This document shows, piece after piece, positions 11,901-24,780 of a DNA stretch of 64,000 nucleotides. Where the stretch lies: positions 13,269,742 through 13,333,741 of the forward strand of contig OY829657.1 in NCBI GenBank assembly GCA_963691815.1. The letters are read 5' to 3'. Source of the DNA: Echiichthys vipera. Taxonomy: Eukaryota > Chordata > Actinopteri > Perciformes > Trachinidae. Below the pieces are notes generated by a model that was not told where the DNA came from, did not search any database, and saw only the letters and a program-made list of their open reading frames with translations. Made by a program: the position numbers and the translations under genes. Numbering within the stretch: the stretch's first letter is position 1; every line of letters begins with the position of its first letter.

Positions 11901-14900
11901 TTCCTCCGGCTGTATTTGTGGCAGAAGCTCCGAAACACACTCTGTTTTCCCATGGTGTTGGTGAACGGCTCTGACAGTTCTGACGCTCACCTCTGAACCT
12001 TGAACGCTCTTAATCAACTCTCTTTCACGACCATAAATTATGAAACCAATTACCAGCCGCAAAATTCTCTAGCATACCTGATAAGATGATTTATAGATGC
12101 AGCAATGAATCCATTATCTGTTTGCTCCTTTCCAACTTCCCATTTTTTCCTCTTGCTTTTTCCCACAAGCTGTGTTCCTCAATGCATGTAGCAGTCAAAA
12201 ACAAAAACACATGACTCACCTTGCTGCTTGTGCTGTCATCTGACAGTCCACTCATATGCTCTTGCTTCACTGCAGTATTGTTAAGGTCCCATGAAGTCCC
12301 TATGAGAAAAAAATGGTCACACCACATGATAAAACATTCTGAGGATGAATACACTACAGTCATGCCTGCCATCCCTCTCAGTATGAAAATAACTTTATGC
12401 AAAGATGTCGGATTGCCAACAGACTCAGTATGGGAGTTATAACATGTAAATCTAAGCTCCCTGCCCAGGAGATATCAAACACTGCAGGAGAACCTTGCAG
12501 GTAGTACTGCCGCAGTTTGGGGTTTCTGATGTGGGGGGTGTGGTGGAGAGGACGGCCCACAGGGGGTTGGTGCAGACGCTGGCTGCTGGCTGAGGCCTCC
12601 TGGATCAATCGCGCCCGAGGTTGAATCTCCCAGGGCTGCTTAGCGAACTGTGGAGGCTGAGAGACGCCAGGAGGAAGCTTGGAACCCAGCCTGAGAGAGA
12701 GAGAGCAGTAAAAACAGATACAATCACGCTATGTTTAAGTAGACTACGCGTCTGCACACACATATAGTGTGAATGTATTATAAACAAAACAGTGAAAGCA
12801 TGTCATAACTAACTGCTCCTAATGTTGTTTAAAGTTAAAAAAATTCCCAAACCAAAAAACCAAATTGAAACCAAATTTACATTTGGGTTGCAAAGGTATG
12901 ATATTTTTTTTGGTTGAACGCTTTATTATAATTGAAACTTGAAGACATGTTTTAATAAAAATATGTGATGAAAGTCTCCCTTTTGAAAATATATATATTT
13001 TTAACACTGTAGATATGCAAATGTAGATGGTATGATAAACTTCCTTTTTCATACACCAGGTGTAACTGACTAATATTTTCATTAGAGATTAGTCTGCTGA
13101 TTATATATATTTGATAAATCAGTTAAAGGTTTAGCCCAAGAAAGGTCATTAAATAATAAAAATGCTCTTTGCAGTTGCCATGACACCGAAGTGATGTCGG
13201 CGGTTCGATCCTCAGCTCCCCCGGGCCTTGCACAAGACACTGAACCCCCGAATTGCTCCCCGTGCTGCACATGGGTGTGTAAATGTGGTGAGAATGGTTA
13301 GATCAGATTAGATGGTATGTAGATTTCCACTGCGATCAGTGTGAATGTCTGTGTGAATGGGTGAATGTGACAAGAATTGTGAAATCGCCTTGAAGACTAA
13401 AAAAAGTGCTATATAAGTATAAGTCCATTCCAGGTCCATGTCTTTACATTTCTTGTTTTATGTTACGTATAAAGCAGAGAAAAGCAGCCCGTCTGCACTT
13501 AACACAGAAATTGAAATATTTGGCACTTTTCTTCATTAAATTACTAATAATTGATTATTGAATAAGTAGTTGCACTTGTTAACAACCAATATATAAAGCA
13601 CACATTTAGATTCTGTTATTATAAGGATTTCATTGAATGGTGAATTTCATATCTGACCAGGCACGGTCTATTTAAAAGCATGTGAAGTGTTTAATTCCTG
13701 CGTGTTGGCAAGACATCTGTGGATCATTTACAAGTGGTCCAAAATGCCGCTGCAAAGCTCTTGACCTGCTGATCTTCAAAATCCTCTCATGTGACTGCAA
13801 TCTTGATTTTTTTTACACAGGTGAAATATATAAACTTTACTTATACCTTTCCATCTGCATGGATTTGATTTAATGTCACGCATACAGCCGCATATCATAA
13901 AATCTTAACCTGCATGATTTAACAGGAATTATAGTGTGACAGTATCACACTGTAAGATTTACGCCTTTATTCACAGTCTATAAAGCAGCAACTGGATTTC
14001 TTTATTGATTACATTATCTCCCCAGTGTCTGCTACAGTCACAAATGGATACTGAGGTGTATAATGCCCCAGAAACTACGTATAAATTATATTAGTGATTG
14101 ATCCGCTGAATATGTCCATGTCCATATGTCTATGATATAAAATAGTCACAAAATAGTGAAAGACGGCCATCACAATATCATGGAAACCCAATGTGTCCTC
14201 TTCAAATTGCTTTTTTATCTCTAACCAACCAAAAAATATTCAGTTAAATATCACACAGGACAGAGAAAAGCAGAAAAAAACAAATAGCAAGAGGAATGGC
14301 ATGAGAAAGTGTCACGTATTTTAGTGACATGTTTTATATTACCACTGATTTAAACACACTTTCTGATGTTGTCTGATATCAGATGAAACACTATTGTCAA
14401 TCGAGCAACAGAATCTAAGCTCAAAGGTCAACTTACTGGCTTTTGTAGCTCCCAAGCATATCTCACGGTTTTTATTTGGACTTCATTCATAAGGCTTTAG
14501 ATTATTTCTGTACATATACCGCTCCTTAAGCTCAAGAGTGAATGTCCATGCTTAAACATAAATTCTATTTCAGGTTGGATTTCCCCTTTCACAGGGATTC
14601 AGGAGTAATTGTTTGGAGTATTTGAAGTGTAAATAAGTGTATAGAGCAGTGTTCACAGACTGATCAGAGTTATTTATAGGGGGCGTGGGAGTTGTCTGCG
14701 TGATGGCTCGTTCCTGTTGCAGCTCTCACCCACAAGATGCTCTTTGAGTCCTTCTGTGACGGTGGATGAAAGCCGTGCATGAAAATGTGTATTTTGTAAT
14801 AATAATAATTCAAAATATATATATTTGTATAGAAGTCTTACATGACACAGGCTTAGCTTTAATCTGGACATGTTACCCTTCTTATAAGAAAAATAAAAGA

Positions 14901-15118
14901 CTGAATTGTAGCATGCTTAAGTCTGGGAGGCAAATGCCAGCCAAACTCGTCACATGTCTGCTTAGAGCTTTCCCCTTTTGTTTTCTCTCCAGTAATCCAC
15001 GTATTTAGAGACCTGACCTGTTCTTGACGTTGCCAAAGTAGCTGGTCCGCGTCTTGTTCCTTTGCGGCTCGTGGTCCATGGCTCCCAGAGTCTCCGGCCT
15101 CCTCACGGACTGAGCCAT
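3581..15118 (-). CDS. GRAM-like plus TLDc domain protein, NCOA7/OXR1 family (15 coding exons, 793 aa)
   Basis: OXR1/NCOA7-type proteins confer resistance to oxidative stress, and their TLDc domain binds the V-ATPase. In transcript order the coding exons are 15118-15018, 12690-12494, 12299-12220, 11540-11394, 10665-10438, 9349-9218, 9131-8947, 8785-8394, 8291-8141, 7019-6827, 6530-6414, 4549-4397, 4300-4205, 3917-3844 and 3716-3581. All phases join and total 2382 nt. Start is MAQSVRRPETLG. The GRAM/PH-like block (about residues 295-375) includes GILLVTSKKIFFDPCK and HGCEEYLLSCSVDNLASVS. A Ser/Glu-rich linker and the acidic block EEEEGEEEDEE follow. The C-terminal TLDc (about 625-793) includes GYSWQLAYSTSHHGASLKSL, FYGTGETFLFML, RWTGENSFFIKGD and GHFGLWVDENLYLGRS, and ends ELEVWTFT. 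I see no complete LysM domain. Paralogue identity (ncoa7-like or a fish-specific member) is unresolved. Confidence 0.88.
3942..4135 (+). repeat. Dispersed MITE-like repeat fragment (hAT-type, copy 1)
   Basis: The segment starts AAAGGTCCCATATGCTAA and continues TTCATGCTTATATTTTG, AACAATGTTTACATG and TTTAATGTTCAAA. The same series recurs at 44035-44480, and its tail resembles 26560-26625. It sits in a TLDc-gene intron. Assignment to a hAT-derived family is from memory; the recurrence itself is visible. Confidence 0.6.
4677..5552. mobile_element. Non-autonomous foldback element with TTAA target duplication (piggyBac-like MITE)
   Basis: The element is 876 bp in a TLDc-gene intron. The left end is AGTGTAATTCC (4677-4687) and the right end GGAATTACACT (5542-5552), an 11-bp perfect terminal inverted repeat. 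It is flanked on both sides by TTAA (4673-4676 and 5553-5556), the target site duplication typical of piggyBac elements. Inside, long inverted arms (about 4717-4935 against 5110-5358) match closely. For example the stretch around GTCAAACGAACTAGACTTTA at 5300-5320 pairs with 4755-4775. No transposase ORF is present; small ORFs in the arms are by-products of the palindrome. Confidence 0.8.
6294..6408. repeat. (GT)n then (GTGTGC)n microsatellite beside a splice donor
   Basis: About 65 bp of pure GT are followed by GTGTGC-type variants. In the TLDc transcript it reads as CA repeat and begins only about 5 nt after the 5' splice site of the 117-nt exon 6530-6414. Confidence 0.95.
7360..7720. repeat. 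Dispersed AT-rich repeat of the 'ACTTAGGTAAAAGTAGCAAT' type
   Basis: This block has TTTACTTAGGTAAAAGTAGC, AAAAGTACTG and GTCATATTATTATAAATGACA. That style matches a very common teleost MITE with repeated AAAAGTA. A diverged relative appears at 24520-24780. It includes a short local duplication of AAAAGGTATCTATTAAA near 7665-7695. There is no coding potential. Family name is not certain. Confidence 0.45.
8837..8918. repeat. (GT)n microsatellite filling half of a 161-bp intron
   Basis: About 82 bp of GT lie within the TLDc intron 8786-8946. Read in the transcript direction it is a CA repeat beginning about 28 nt after the donor of exon 9131-8947. Confidence 0.95.
10992..11335. mobile_element. 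hAT-like MITE with CAGGGTTCC ends
   Basis: The left end is CAGGGTTCCTATAGCTTAAA and the right end GATCTGCGGGAACCGTG. These give inverted termini CAGGGTTCC and CACGGTTCC (one mismatch). The body repeats the words 'AAGACC TTTAA' and 'AATGCCAC', as in a teleost MITE I know by sight. I could not assign a clean 8-bp target duplication. It lies in a TLDc-gene intron and carries no ORF. Confidence 0.65.
13190..13432 (+). repeat. tRNA-like SINE fragment
   Basis: The head contains GGTTCGATCCTC, which fits a Pol III box B (GGTTCGANNCC). It is followed by GGGCCTTGCACAAGACACTGA, ATTGCTCCCCGTG and the tail AGTGCTATATAAGTATAAGTCC. This order matches a common teleost tRNA-derived SINE remembered from other fish loci. 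It lies in the first coding intron of the TLDc gene. Box A was not clear, so it is probably 5'-truncated or decayed. Confidence 0.6.
13433..15017. other. First coding intron of the TLDc gene, no further features seen
   Basis: This AT-rich intronic DNA has no recognisable exon. Open frames here are short and lack domain similarity. A region near 14880-15010 holds several stop-containing frames only. Confidence 0.6.
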
Positions 15119-17449
15119 TTTCTGTCTTTCTTTAGTCTGACACTGGCAGCGGTTGCAGAATGGTGAGGGGCTCAGCTGGCATCCTTCCTCCTCCTTTTAT
15201 TCCCCATAACTTCTGTTTGCCCCAGTTACACCTACAGAAAACAGGAAGTTATAAGATGTGGGCTGGTTTTTACAGACATCTAGGCAGAGGGAATGAGAAA
15301 GGATGGTAAAACATCTACCTGCAGCCACATGACCCTATAAGGAAGTTGGCTAGACATTTAGCAGAGTAATGGAGCCAGGCTGTCAATCAATCAGTATAAT
15401 TTGTGTGTGCGTGTGCCTGTAATGTGTCTGAGCTTGTGGTCCAAGGTTGCTGAACAAGTAGCCTACTATTTGCACTTTTCAATAGCTTAATAATATTTTA
15501 TAATACTCTTAAGTACAATGTTATTACACATCAATATGATGCTTCTCAAATGGATCAGATACTGCATTTAGCTGTCAGCAGTGCACAGCTGTATTTAGAC
15601 ATGACCTAAGTCTATGTTCATATCACGACATCTGAATGCATCTGGCTGTATCCTGCAGAAGCTAAATTCCGAGGACTCATCACAGATCATCAAGGCTCAC
15701 GCCCGTTTGGGAGGTGATTTGCCGGTGACATCTCAACAACATGTTTAGAGCTGCACCCTTCAGGAGCTACTGACATTACTCATTTGGTCATATGATGTGA
15801 TTCAAAGAATGATCACTATTTGCTTCCTGTAAATGCTGCGGGTGCAATGGGCTAATCACCGTGGAGGAAGTAAGCATTTAGACGACATTACAGAATGATC
15901 GAGACTGCTGCTGCTGCTGCTATGGCAGGAAAAAAATGTGACATCAGCAGCTCAACAGAGATGAAGACTTCATTATCATCAGGCGAACTGAGCAGTGTCT
16001 TTACTGACCTGTGTCTTGCCCAGGGATGGAGACGGGTGGCGGTCATATGAGCGCGTCCTCATATTGCAGTGTTATGATATCACTGCAGACAACAATTACA
16101 AGTTCAATATTCAAGCTCCGCCCAGTGCTTAAAGGGCTGGTTGTCAAGATAGTTCCCCCTCGCAGCCGGCTGACAGCACCGAAGGCGGAAGTACATGGTA
16201 GAGATGCATCTTGTGTCACGAAGAAAATGAAAATATTATTATGTTGTTGTAAATACCAACAAATATGGATTTCTTTCTAATTCTTAACAATCCTGATGAA
16301 ACTGACATAATGCATTTGATCATTCACCTTAGCAAAAAACTATATCCATAAATGATTTGGCCAAACAAACAACCCTCATTTTACATTTTTTTAAAGAATC
16401 AGATTTTTATATTAGACCACTATGAACATTTAAAGGTTGAATATGGAGAATGAGCAGAACAGCGCCATCTAGTGTCTCAAGATTGTAACCGCAACAACAA
16501 AATATGATTAAAAGCACTCGCGTTACCAGGTTGGTCAGACCCGGTCCAGTAGCCTACAGGACACCGGAGTCTGTTTGGGCCTGTTTGAACCCATCCCCTC
16601 CAGCAAATCGCACCATAAAAACAAGTATTACAGAGGAGTTTGACTGACAGTTAGCGTAAGCCGTTACGTTAGCAGTTACAGCTAAGTAAACATGAAAGTT
16701 AGCTTACTGATCAAGGAGAAACGTAGCCATTTGGGCTTGAGTTATAATGCCGTTGAAATCCTTTATCTCACTCCATCGAGTAAATGCTTGGCCTATATTG
16801 ACCTATATTTTTGTCCGTCTCCAGTCACTCAGCTGCTGGGACAAATAAGCAGCTGCAGGATTGGCAAACTTCATTTCAGTGTTTATCTACTGACTATATA
16901 AACACCTAAACTACCTGACTAATTAAACACATCGCCCCAAACACCCTCTAAATCATCCATAATACCTTTAACATGACTTTGTAAATATACAGAAAAAAAC
17001 ATTGATTGACCTAAAATTGGATTGAGGGATATTTGTTTTTGTGTTTTAAAGTAAGTAAATTATTTGTAAGTACTATTTTGTGTTATTTATAATATTTGGA
17101 ATGAAAGCAGTTTGCATTATGAAGGATGGAAAAACTAACAATTTCAAACATTTCTAAATATTTGAGTTGTTAAATAGAAAATAATAATAATAATGATTAA
17201 ATCATTAAAATTATCAAATTGACAAAAAGGAACACAGATGCGACAAGTCGTGTACAGGAAAATGAAAAATATAATCATGTCAATTTTAGGTTTTCCCAGT
17301 TGTTCTCATTAAATTAGGAAAAGTCATGAATATAAAGGAAAAAAATGATGTCAACCATGTTTTTAGAGATGTTAAACATGGAATGGGGTCAAATTAAACC
17401 CAAGGTTAAAAAATTAAGAAGTGCTCGTCCTGTATCCTGGATATGGATA
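15119..17449. other. Head-to-head intergenic region between the TLDc gene and mtfr1l
   Basis: The left end (15119 to about 15231) is probably TLDc 5'UTR: on the minus strand an acceptor-like TTTTCTGTAG precedes GTGTAACTGG at about 15231. An upstream non-coding exon may therefore exist, possibly near 16100-16200 where GGCGGAAGT (ETS-like) occurs. The rest (16300-17400) is AT-rich and looks featureless. No coding gene was seen. Confidence 0.45.
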
Positions 17450-17630
17450 CGGCACTGCTCACTTCCGCCTCAGGGGGACGCTGTTGTGCAGACACAGGAA
17501 ATGGAGGCACAAGCTTCCGGTCTAACGGGCGAAAACACACAACTCCAGTCTGAAAGACGAAGAGGAGAGAAGCTGCTTCTCCTCACGAACTGAGCGGTGT
17601 ATCTTTCCCCAAATACAGTCATAACCTACC
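17450..17630 (+). promoter_or_regulatory. mtfr1l: mtfr1l promoter and non-coding first exon
   Basis: There is a locally GC-richer patch with ETS/GABP-like cores ACTTCCGCC (17461) and CTTCCGG (about 17514), common in promoters of nuclear genes for mitochondrial proteins. No TATA box is apparent. A strong donor ACC|GTAAGT at 17631 fits the end of a 5'UTR exon, which would splice to the exon carrying the ATG at 19065. The TSS is not defined. Confidence 0.5.
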
Positions 17631-17934
17631 GTAAGTTGAGCTCTTGCAGCGTGTATTGTTTTTCTTTTACGATGAGAAGCATAAACAGTGAAAAGTGTTC
17701 GTGTCAGCGGACCGTTGAGGGTCAACCAGCGGTCCGCTGCTAAAGCTAACAGACGGCCGCTGTGTGTGTCACGGTGAGATGATAAAGTCGCAACATTAGA
17801 GAAGCAAAACATGTTAATACCCGTTGATTAATTATTTATTTGTTTAATGGTTTAACTTATGACTTCGAAAATCACGAGTGCTCGTAACGACTCATTGTAC
17901 GTGTGGCCCTTTAGCCGTATGTGATATGTTTCTT

Positions 17935-18003
17935 CTTCTTCTTTCTTCTTCTTCTTCTTCTTCTTCTTCTTCTTCTTCTTCTTCTTCTTCTTCTTCTTTC
18001 TCT
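17935..18003. repeat. (TTC)n/(GAA)n microsatellite
   Basis: Nearly pure TTC repeat, about 69 bp, in the first mtfr1l intron. Short Lys- or Glu-rich minus-strand ORFs across it are artefacts of the repeat. Confidence 0.95.
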
Positions 18004-18054
18004 TGCTTTTTGTATTGGCCTGCGATTGACATATACTTATAATAAGAGATAACA

Positions 18055-18630
18055 TATGATTTAACTTTATTAATCCCGAAGGAAATTCTTGTTCCAGATT
18101 GCTCCAAAATTGTAGTAACAATTACAAAAACAAAACAAGATAACAATAACAATTTAAGATAACAATAGAGCATCAGAAAGGTGAAACATAAAATTAAAGT
18201 GTCAAAGGAGTAAAGGGCAAATTACATATCATGATGTAATAAATATATATTACACATGGTAATGAACATGGTATTGAAATTGGAAAAAATAGCACATGAT
18301 GATGAAAGGTAATACTGAACATTATATTGATTATTCTCAGTCCAATGTGTCAGCTTTCCTTCCTGCAGAAAGTGGAGGAGTTGTACAGTTTGATTGCCAC
18401 AGGTAGAAAAGACCTCCCGTGGTGCTATTTGATGGTCTCTGTCTACGGCTGAAGGTGCTCTTATAGGACTCCAGTGTGGCGTGCAGGGGGTAGGAGGTGT
18501 TATCCAGGATACTGAGCAGCACCTCTCTTATTTCTTCTCCAGTACTCCTGCTGGAGAAGAAATAAATGCTATAAAAGATTGTGATTTCAGTGACATTACC
18601 TAATAAATACAGGTTAAATTTCAAAATGAT
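18055..18630 (-). mobile_element. Non-LTR retrotransposon 3' fragment (minus orientation)
   Basis: Read on the minus strand, a short coding-like stretch is followed by a 3' tail. The stretch includes GEEIREVLLSILDNTSYPLH and later RRQRPSNSTTGGLF. The tail ends AGAATTTCCTTCGGGATTAA with TAAAGTT. The tail form 'atttccttcgggattaataaagt' is typical of teleost LINE 3' ends. It is truncated, lacks reverse-transcriptase motifs, and lies in the first mtfr1l intron. Confidence 0.5.
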
Positions 18631-19064
18631 AGCAGTGCCTGACGCCCTAATATTACGGCAATGATCACTTAATAGTACAAAGTAACATTATTTACTTTCT
18701 AATGATACAAAATGTAGAAAACGTAGTCAATTTTACTGAATCAGAAGCTGTGTCAACACATGCTTTATTTTGAGGTATGACTACTAAAACCATCATCACT
18801 AAAGTCATCAACATTACTATTAGTTTTCTGCCACTTGGCTATCATTTCTAAACAATTTATTTTATGTTGGTGGGTGTAATTATGCAGTTTTCTCCTCCTG
18901 CTTGTGTCTCAACAGATGCTGTAACTATTCACTAATTAATATTCCAAGAGTTGGCAGTCGCACTGACATGGCATCTGTCCACTGAACTACTCTGTCTTTA
19001 GCCACTACTGTCACCAAGCGTTGGTGTTCAACTTCCCAGCGAATGAGACTGACCCACCATCACC

Positions 19065-21700
19065 ATGGAAACAGAAACAGTAAGTTTGCTTCCTTGATGT
19101 TATGTCTTTTATTAACACCGCCTTTTTCTCACCTGACTCTGCAAGAATGCAAATTATAGACTAACCCTGACTTTAAAATATTAAACTTTGTGTAGAGACT
19201 GTTTATTTAATATGTGCTTTACAGGAAGTTATTCCTATCTGGCAGAATAAACCTCATGGATCCACCCGTAGTGTTGTGAGAAGAATAGGTTCCACTCTTC
19301 CACTCAGACCTCCGCAAAGGGCATGTTTCCAGGTAAATATCAGACCCTATAATACCTGCATGTGTTATAATCTATTAATTATATTCCTTTATTTTTCCAA
19401 TAGAAATGCTTGTGCTTACATTAACCTGCATCCTTGTGCCTTAGGAGCTCCCAGGCCTGCCTCCACTTCGGCCTACGTCTGGCCCAATGGTACCTACCTT
19501 GGCAGATATAGCCTGGATTGTTGCAGATGAAGAAGAGACGTATGCCAGAGTGCGGTAAATATCCAGTCAAGCCCTAAGAGATGACCATTAAGGTTATGGA
19601 GTACTGCAGAGTCACTAGCCTATAACTGCATTATTGTAGACATGCGCAGCCTAAAGGAATGCGATACACTGTTATAATGCCCGGTTTTTGTACTGTGTTG
19701 AGTCAGCTCTGTGCAGATTTTTGTAACCGTAGGTAGTGTTAAAAACTGAACATTTTGAATTTAAAAAAGATAGGATTTATTCTAGTTGTGTTGGACTTGG
19801 CTGTAAACAAAACTGATAAAGTGTTGATTGGGCATTTTTCTGAGGAGTACGTGAAGGGAAAGAGACATCTGATGACATTCAGCATACTTCAAAAGCTGGA
19901 CTTAATCTTGTTTTATACAGTAAAGGGCACTCTTTATTAACACTGATCACCTACTCTTCTGTTTTCAGGAGTGACTCTCGTCCACTGAAACACGAATGGC
20001 GGCCCACGCCTCTCCTGGTGCTCCACAGGAACTCATCTGTACCTAACTTCAGGCGTGAGGGAAAAAGGGTGGAGGGGCTTAGGAAGCCTGGGGTGACAGC
20101 GCTTAACCGTACTACTGCCCTGCAGGACGAGCTCAGCAGACTCCGTGCACAGATCGCTAAGATTGTGTCAAGTGATTCTGGTGGGTAACCTATGGCCACA
20201 TAATTTAGACTTGTCCACTGTAGTGCGTACACTGATCTTGAAACGCAGGGACGTGAGAACTAGTAACACACCTAACTTTATTGATACTTCAGACTATGAT
20301 TCATACAGCTGTGTGGATTTAAATTGCTTTATTGAGCCTGTGTTTCACCACAGAGTTACTGTCTTCATGTGACTGTTATCCTTTTGTTGCCAAGTCGGCT
20401 GCCCTGATTCTCCTAAAGCTCTTTGGTACTAAGATGTCTTGGCATCAGTTTGTAGGTCAGTGGCAAAAGATAATCTCTGCGGTTCATTGGCGGTTGTCTG
20501 TCAGTCATTGAAAATTTCAACATGTGACATATTCCCTGTTCTCGTACTTTCTGATATTGTCTAATATCAGATTAAGACACTGTTGTCAAGCAAGTCTGAT
20601 TCCTAGATACTGTTAATTTTGTGCTGTAAGATGGTTTGTGAAAAGGACCTCATATAGTCCAGACCTCGATGCTCAGTGATGGTGTCTTCAATACGTGTGA
20701 TGGGATGCGTTTTCAATACAATGGTGCGGTTAAGCTCTGAGGATGGTAATGGGATTCTAGAAGCATTAAGGCTTTCAGGGGAGGTATAGAACAATAATCG
20801 CATCTCTCATGAAGGAAATTGCATACTGCTGAGAGAAAATTGTATTGATGTGTATACTCTCCTACAGCTCTCCATTAAGGTGTATAGTCATGCCTGAGTG
20901 AAGGGCTATTGAAAACAACAATAGCATACCTATATGCAAGCTTCAAATTGAAATTGCATTTGAATATGCATTAGCAGTGAGTTTGAGATTTAGAGTATAT
21001 ATATATATACAGTATATACACTAACCGGCCACTTTATTAGGTGCACCTGTCCAACTGCTCGTTAACGCAAATATCTGATCAGCAAACCACATGGCAGCAA
21101 CCACATGCATTTAGGCATGTAGACATGGTCAAGACGATCTGCTGCCGTTCAAACTGAGCATCAGAATGGGGAAGAAAGGTGATTTAAGTGACTTTGAACG
21201 CTGCGTGGTTGTTGGTGCCAGACAGGCTGGTCTGAGTATTTCAGAAACTGCTGATCTACTGGGATTTTCACGCACAACCATCTCTAGGGTTTACAGAGAA
21301 TGGTCTGAAAAAGAGAAAATGTCCAGTGAGCGGCAGTTCTGTGGGCGCAAAAGACTTGTTGATGCCAGAGGTCAGAGGAGAATGGCCAGACTGGTGGGAG
21401 CTGATAGAAAGGCAACATTAACTCAAATATCCACTGGTTACAACCTAGGAATGCAGGAGAGCATCTGTGAACACACAACATGACCTACTTTCTAGCAGAT
21501 AGGTCACAGCAGCAGAAAACCACACTGGCAACAACTAGACTTATTTCTTCTTTCTTTCAGGCTCCAACCCACTGACCCCTGACCTGCTCTCCCCCGACGA
21601 CACAAGCATGAGCTTTTCCATGGCGCCTTTCGAGACGGCGCCCTACCAGCCGGCCGCCACAGCTGCCGCTTCCTTTGTCATCAGTGATGTCACGGAGGAG

Positions 21701-21732
<32 letters not shown>

Positions 21733-22306
21733 AGATGTGGTTTCGGTGGTGTCAGAGCTTGTCCCTGACCCCATGCCGCCTGTCTCCATGACGGCATCAG
21801 CGACCTTTGACCTGGACAGACCCAGCATGGACTTCCGGGAGGCAGAGGAGGATACAGTGTCGCTATCAAAGTCTACCAGCTTTGCTGATGTTATGGACAT
21901 CCTGAAGGACATGAACCGCATGAAGATGAGCAAAGACAGGTATGAGTTGTCAGCAGATCAAACACTACAAAGCTCATTATGAGTTTGGTTATTTGTTATG
22001 TGTTTGCCTTATAAAGTCATATTTGTGGTATCAATCTCTAACTCTTGGCAAATATGCGAATAAGCACTTGCTTACTCAATGCTGAACTTTTCCTTTAAAG
22101 AAAAAGCTAATATTTTTTATATGAAGTAAAAATAACATTGTAAACCCTCTCATCCATGGTTTGTATTTTTTGGTTGGTTTCACTTCAGGTACAACAGAGG
22201 CTGCACGTCCCTCAGAGAGGAGGATTCGGCCTCTCTGATTTCAGAGGCTCTGAGGAAAAAGTTTGTCCTGAAGGAAGAAGATACTGACACTGTGAAACGG
22301 AAGTAG
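19065..22306 (+). CDS. mtfr1l: Mitochondrial fission regulator 1-like (313 aa, 6 coding exons)
   Basis: MTFR1L is an outer-mitochondrial-membrane protein phosphorylated by AMPK that influences mitochondrial fission/fusion balance. Exons are 19065-19079, 19225-19332, 19445-19554, 19969-20180, 21561-21939 and 22189-22306 (TAG 22304-22306); all phases join. The start METET is followed by EVIPIWQNKPHGSTRSVVRR, then PTLADIAWIVADEEETYARV, RTTALQDELSRLRAQIAKIV (short coiled coil) and SFVISDVTE. A run of about 13 Glu comes next, then VSLSKSTSFADVMDILKDM and SEALRKKFVLKEED. Each block matches the human protein (292 aa) in order. The Glu run (about 21693-21735, GAG/GAA codons) is longer than in human. 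The ATG sits in a good Kozak context (CACCATGG). Confidence 0.95.
21012..21540 (+). mobile_element. Tc1/mariner transposon remnant, 5' part with transposase N-terminus
   Basis: It lies in the fourth coding intron of mtfr1l. The start resembles the terminal sequence of a known teleost Tc1 family (CACTAACCGGCCACTTTATT at 21019). An ORF at 21166-21483 begins MGKKGDLSDFERCVVVGARQ and contains the paired-like helix-turn-helix stretch LSISETADLLGFSRTTISRV. The catalytic DDE domain is missing: the frame ends at 21481, and a later piece (CAGCAGCAGAAAACCACACT, about 21506) looks like downstream element sequence rejoined after an internal deletion. It is inactive. Confidence 0.85.
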
Positions 22307-24295
<1,989 letters not shown>

Positions 24296-24519
24296 AACGG
24301 ATGTGGGAACAGCTCATTTGTTTTTGTATTGTAGTAGTATCACCACATGAGGGCAGTGCAGGTGAACAAATTCATGATTAGTAACTGAGCAACTATCGCA
24401 CAGATTTGATATAAACTACTACAGATGCACCAATAAAACAGAAGCAGTGCTTTCTGTCAATGACTGACATTATTAGCTCTAGAGAAAGGGGAGATATAGG
24501 CTTTTCCATTCATTTTAAT

Positions 24520-24780
24520 ATCAACCCATGGTGGAGGAAGTATTGAGGTGTATAAAATTAACAATATGACAGTATAAAAGTGCTTTTTTACGTGTAAAAG
24601 GCTGCATTTAATTTAAGTATTATCAACAGCATGGACTTAAAGGTTTCACAAATAGAAGTAGGGCCTACTCATGCAGAATGACAGCATTTAGATGGTTCAA
24701 TTTAACGTGTATATAAATATATCATTGGTATATCATTGATGTGTTAATGTGTGTCATGTCGATGCTGTCAAGATGGAGGT
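24520..24780. repeat. Decayed dispersed repeat, relative of 7360-7720
   Basis: The words GTGGAGGAAGTATTGAGGTG, TATAAAAGTGC, AAAAGGCTGCATTTAA and ATCATTGGTATATCATTGAT fit the same AT-rich teleost MITE style seen at 7360-7720. There is no ORF. Confidence 0.4.

Noticed and set aside
17852..18173. Poly-Lys and poly-Glu minus-strand ORFs
   Set aside because: Products of the TTC microsatellite.
21166..21483. A host DNA-binding protein gene in the mtfr1l intron
   Set aside because: The sequence is the N-terminal part of a Tc1 transposase inside a transposon fragment with a recognisable terminal sequence.
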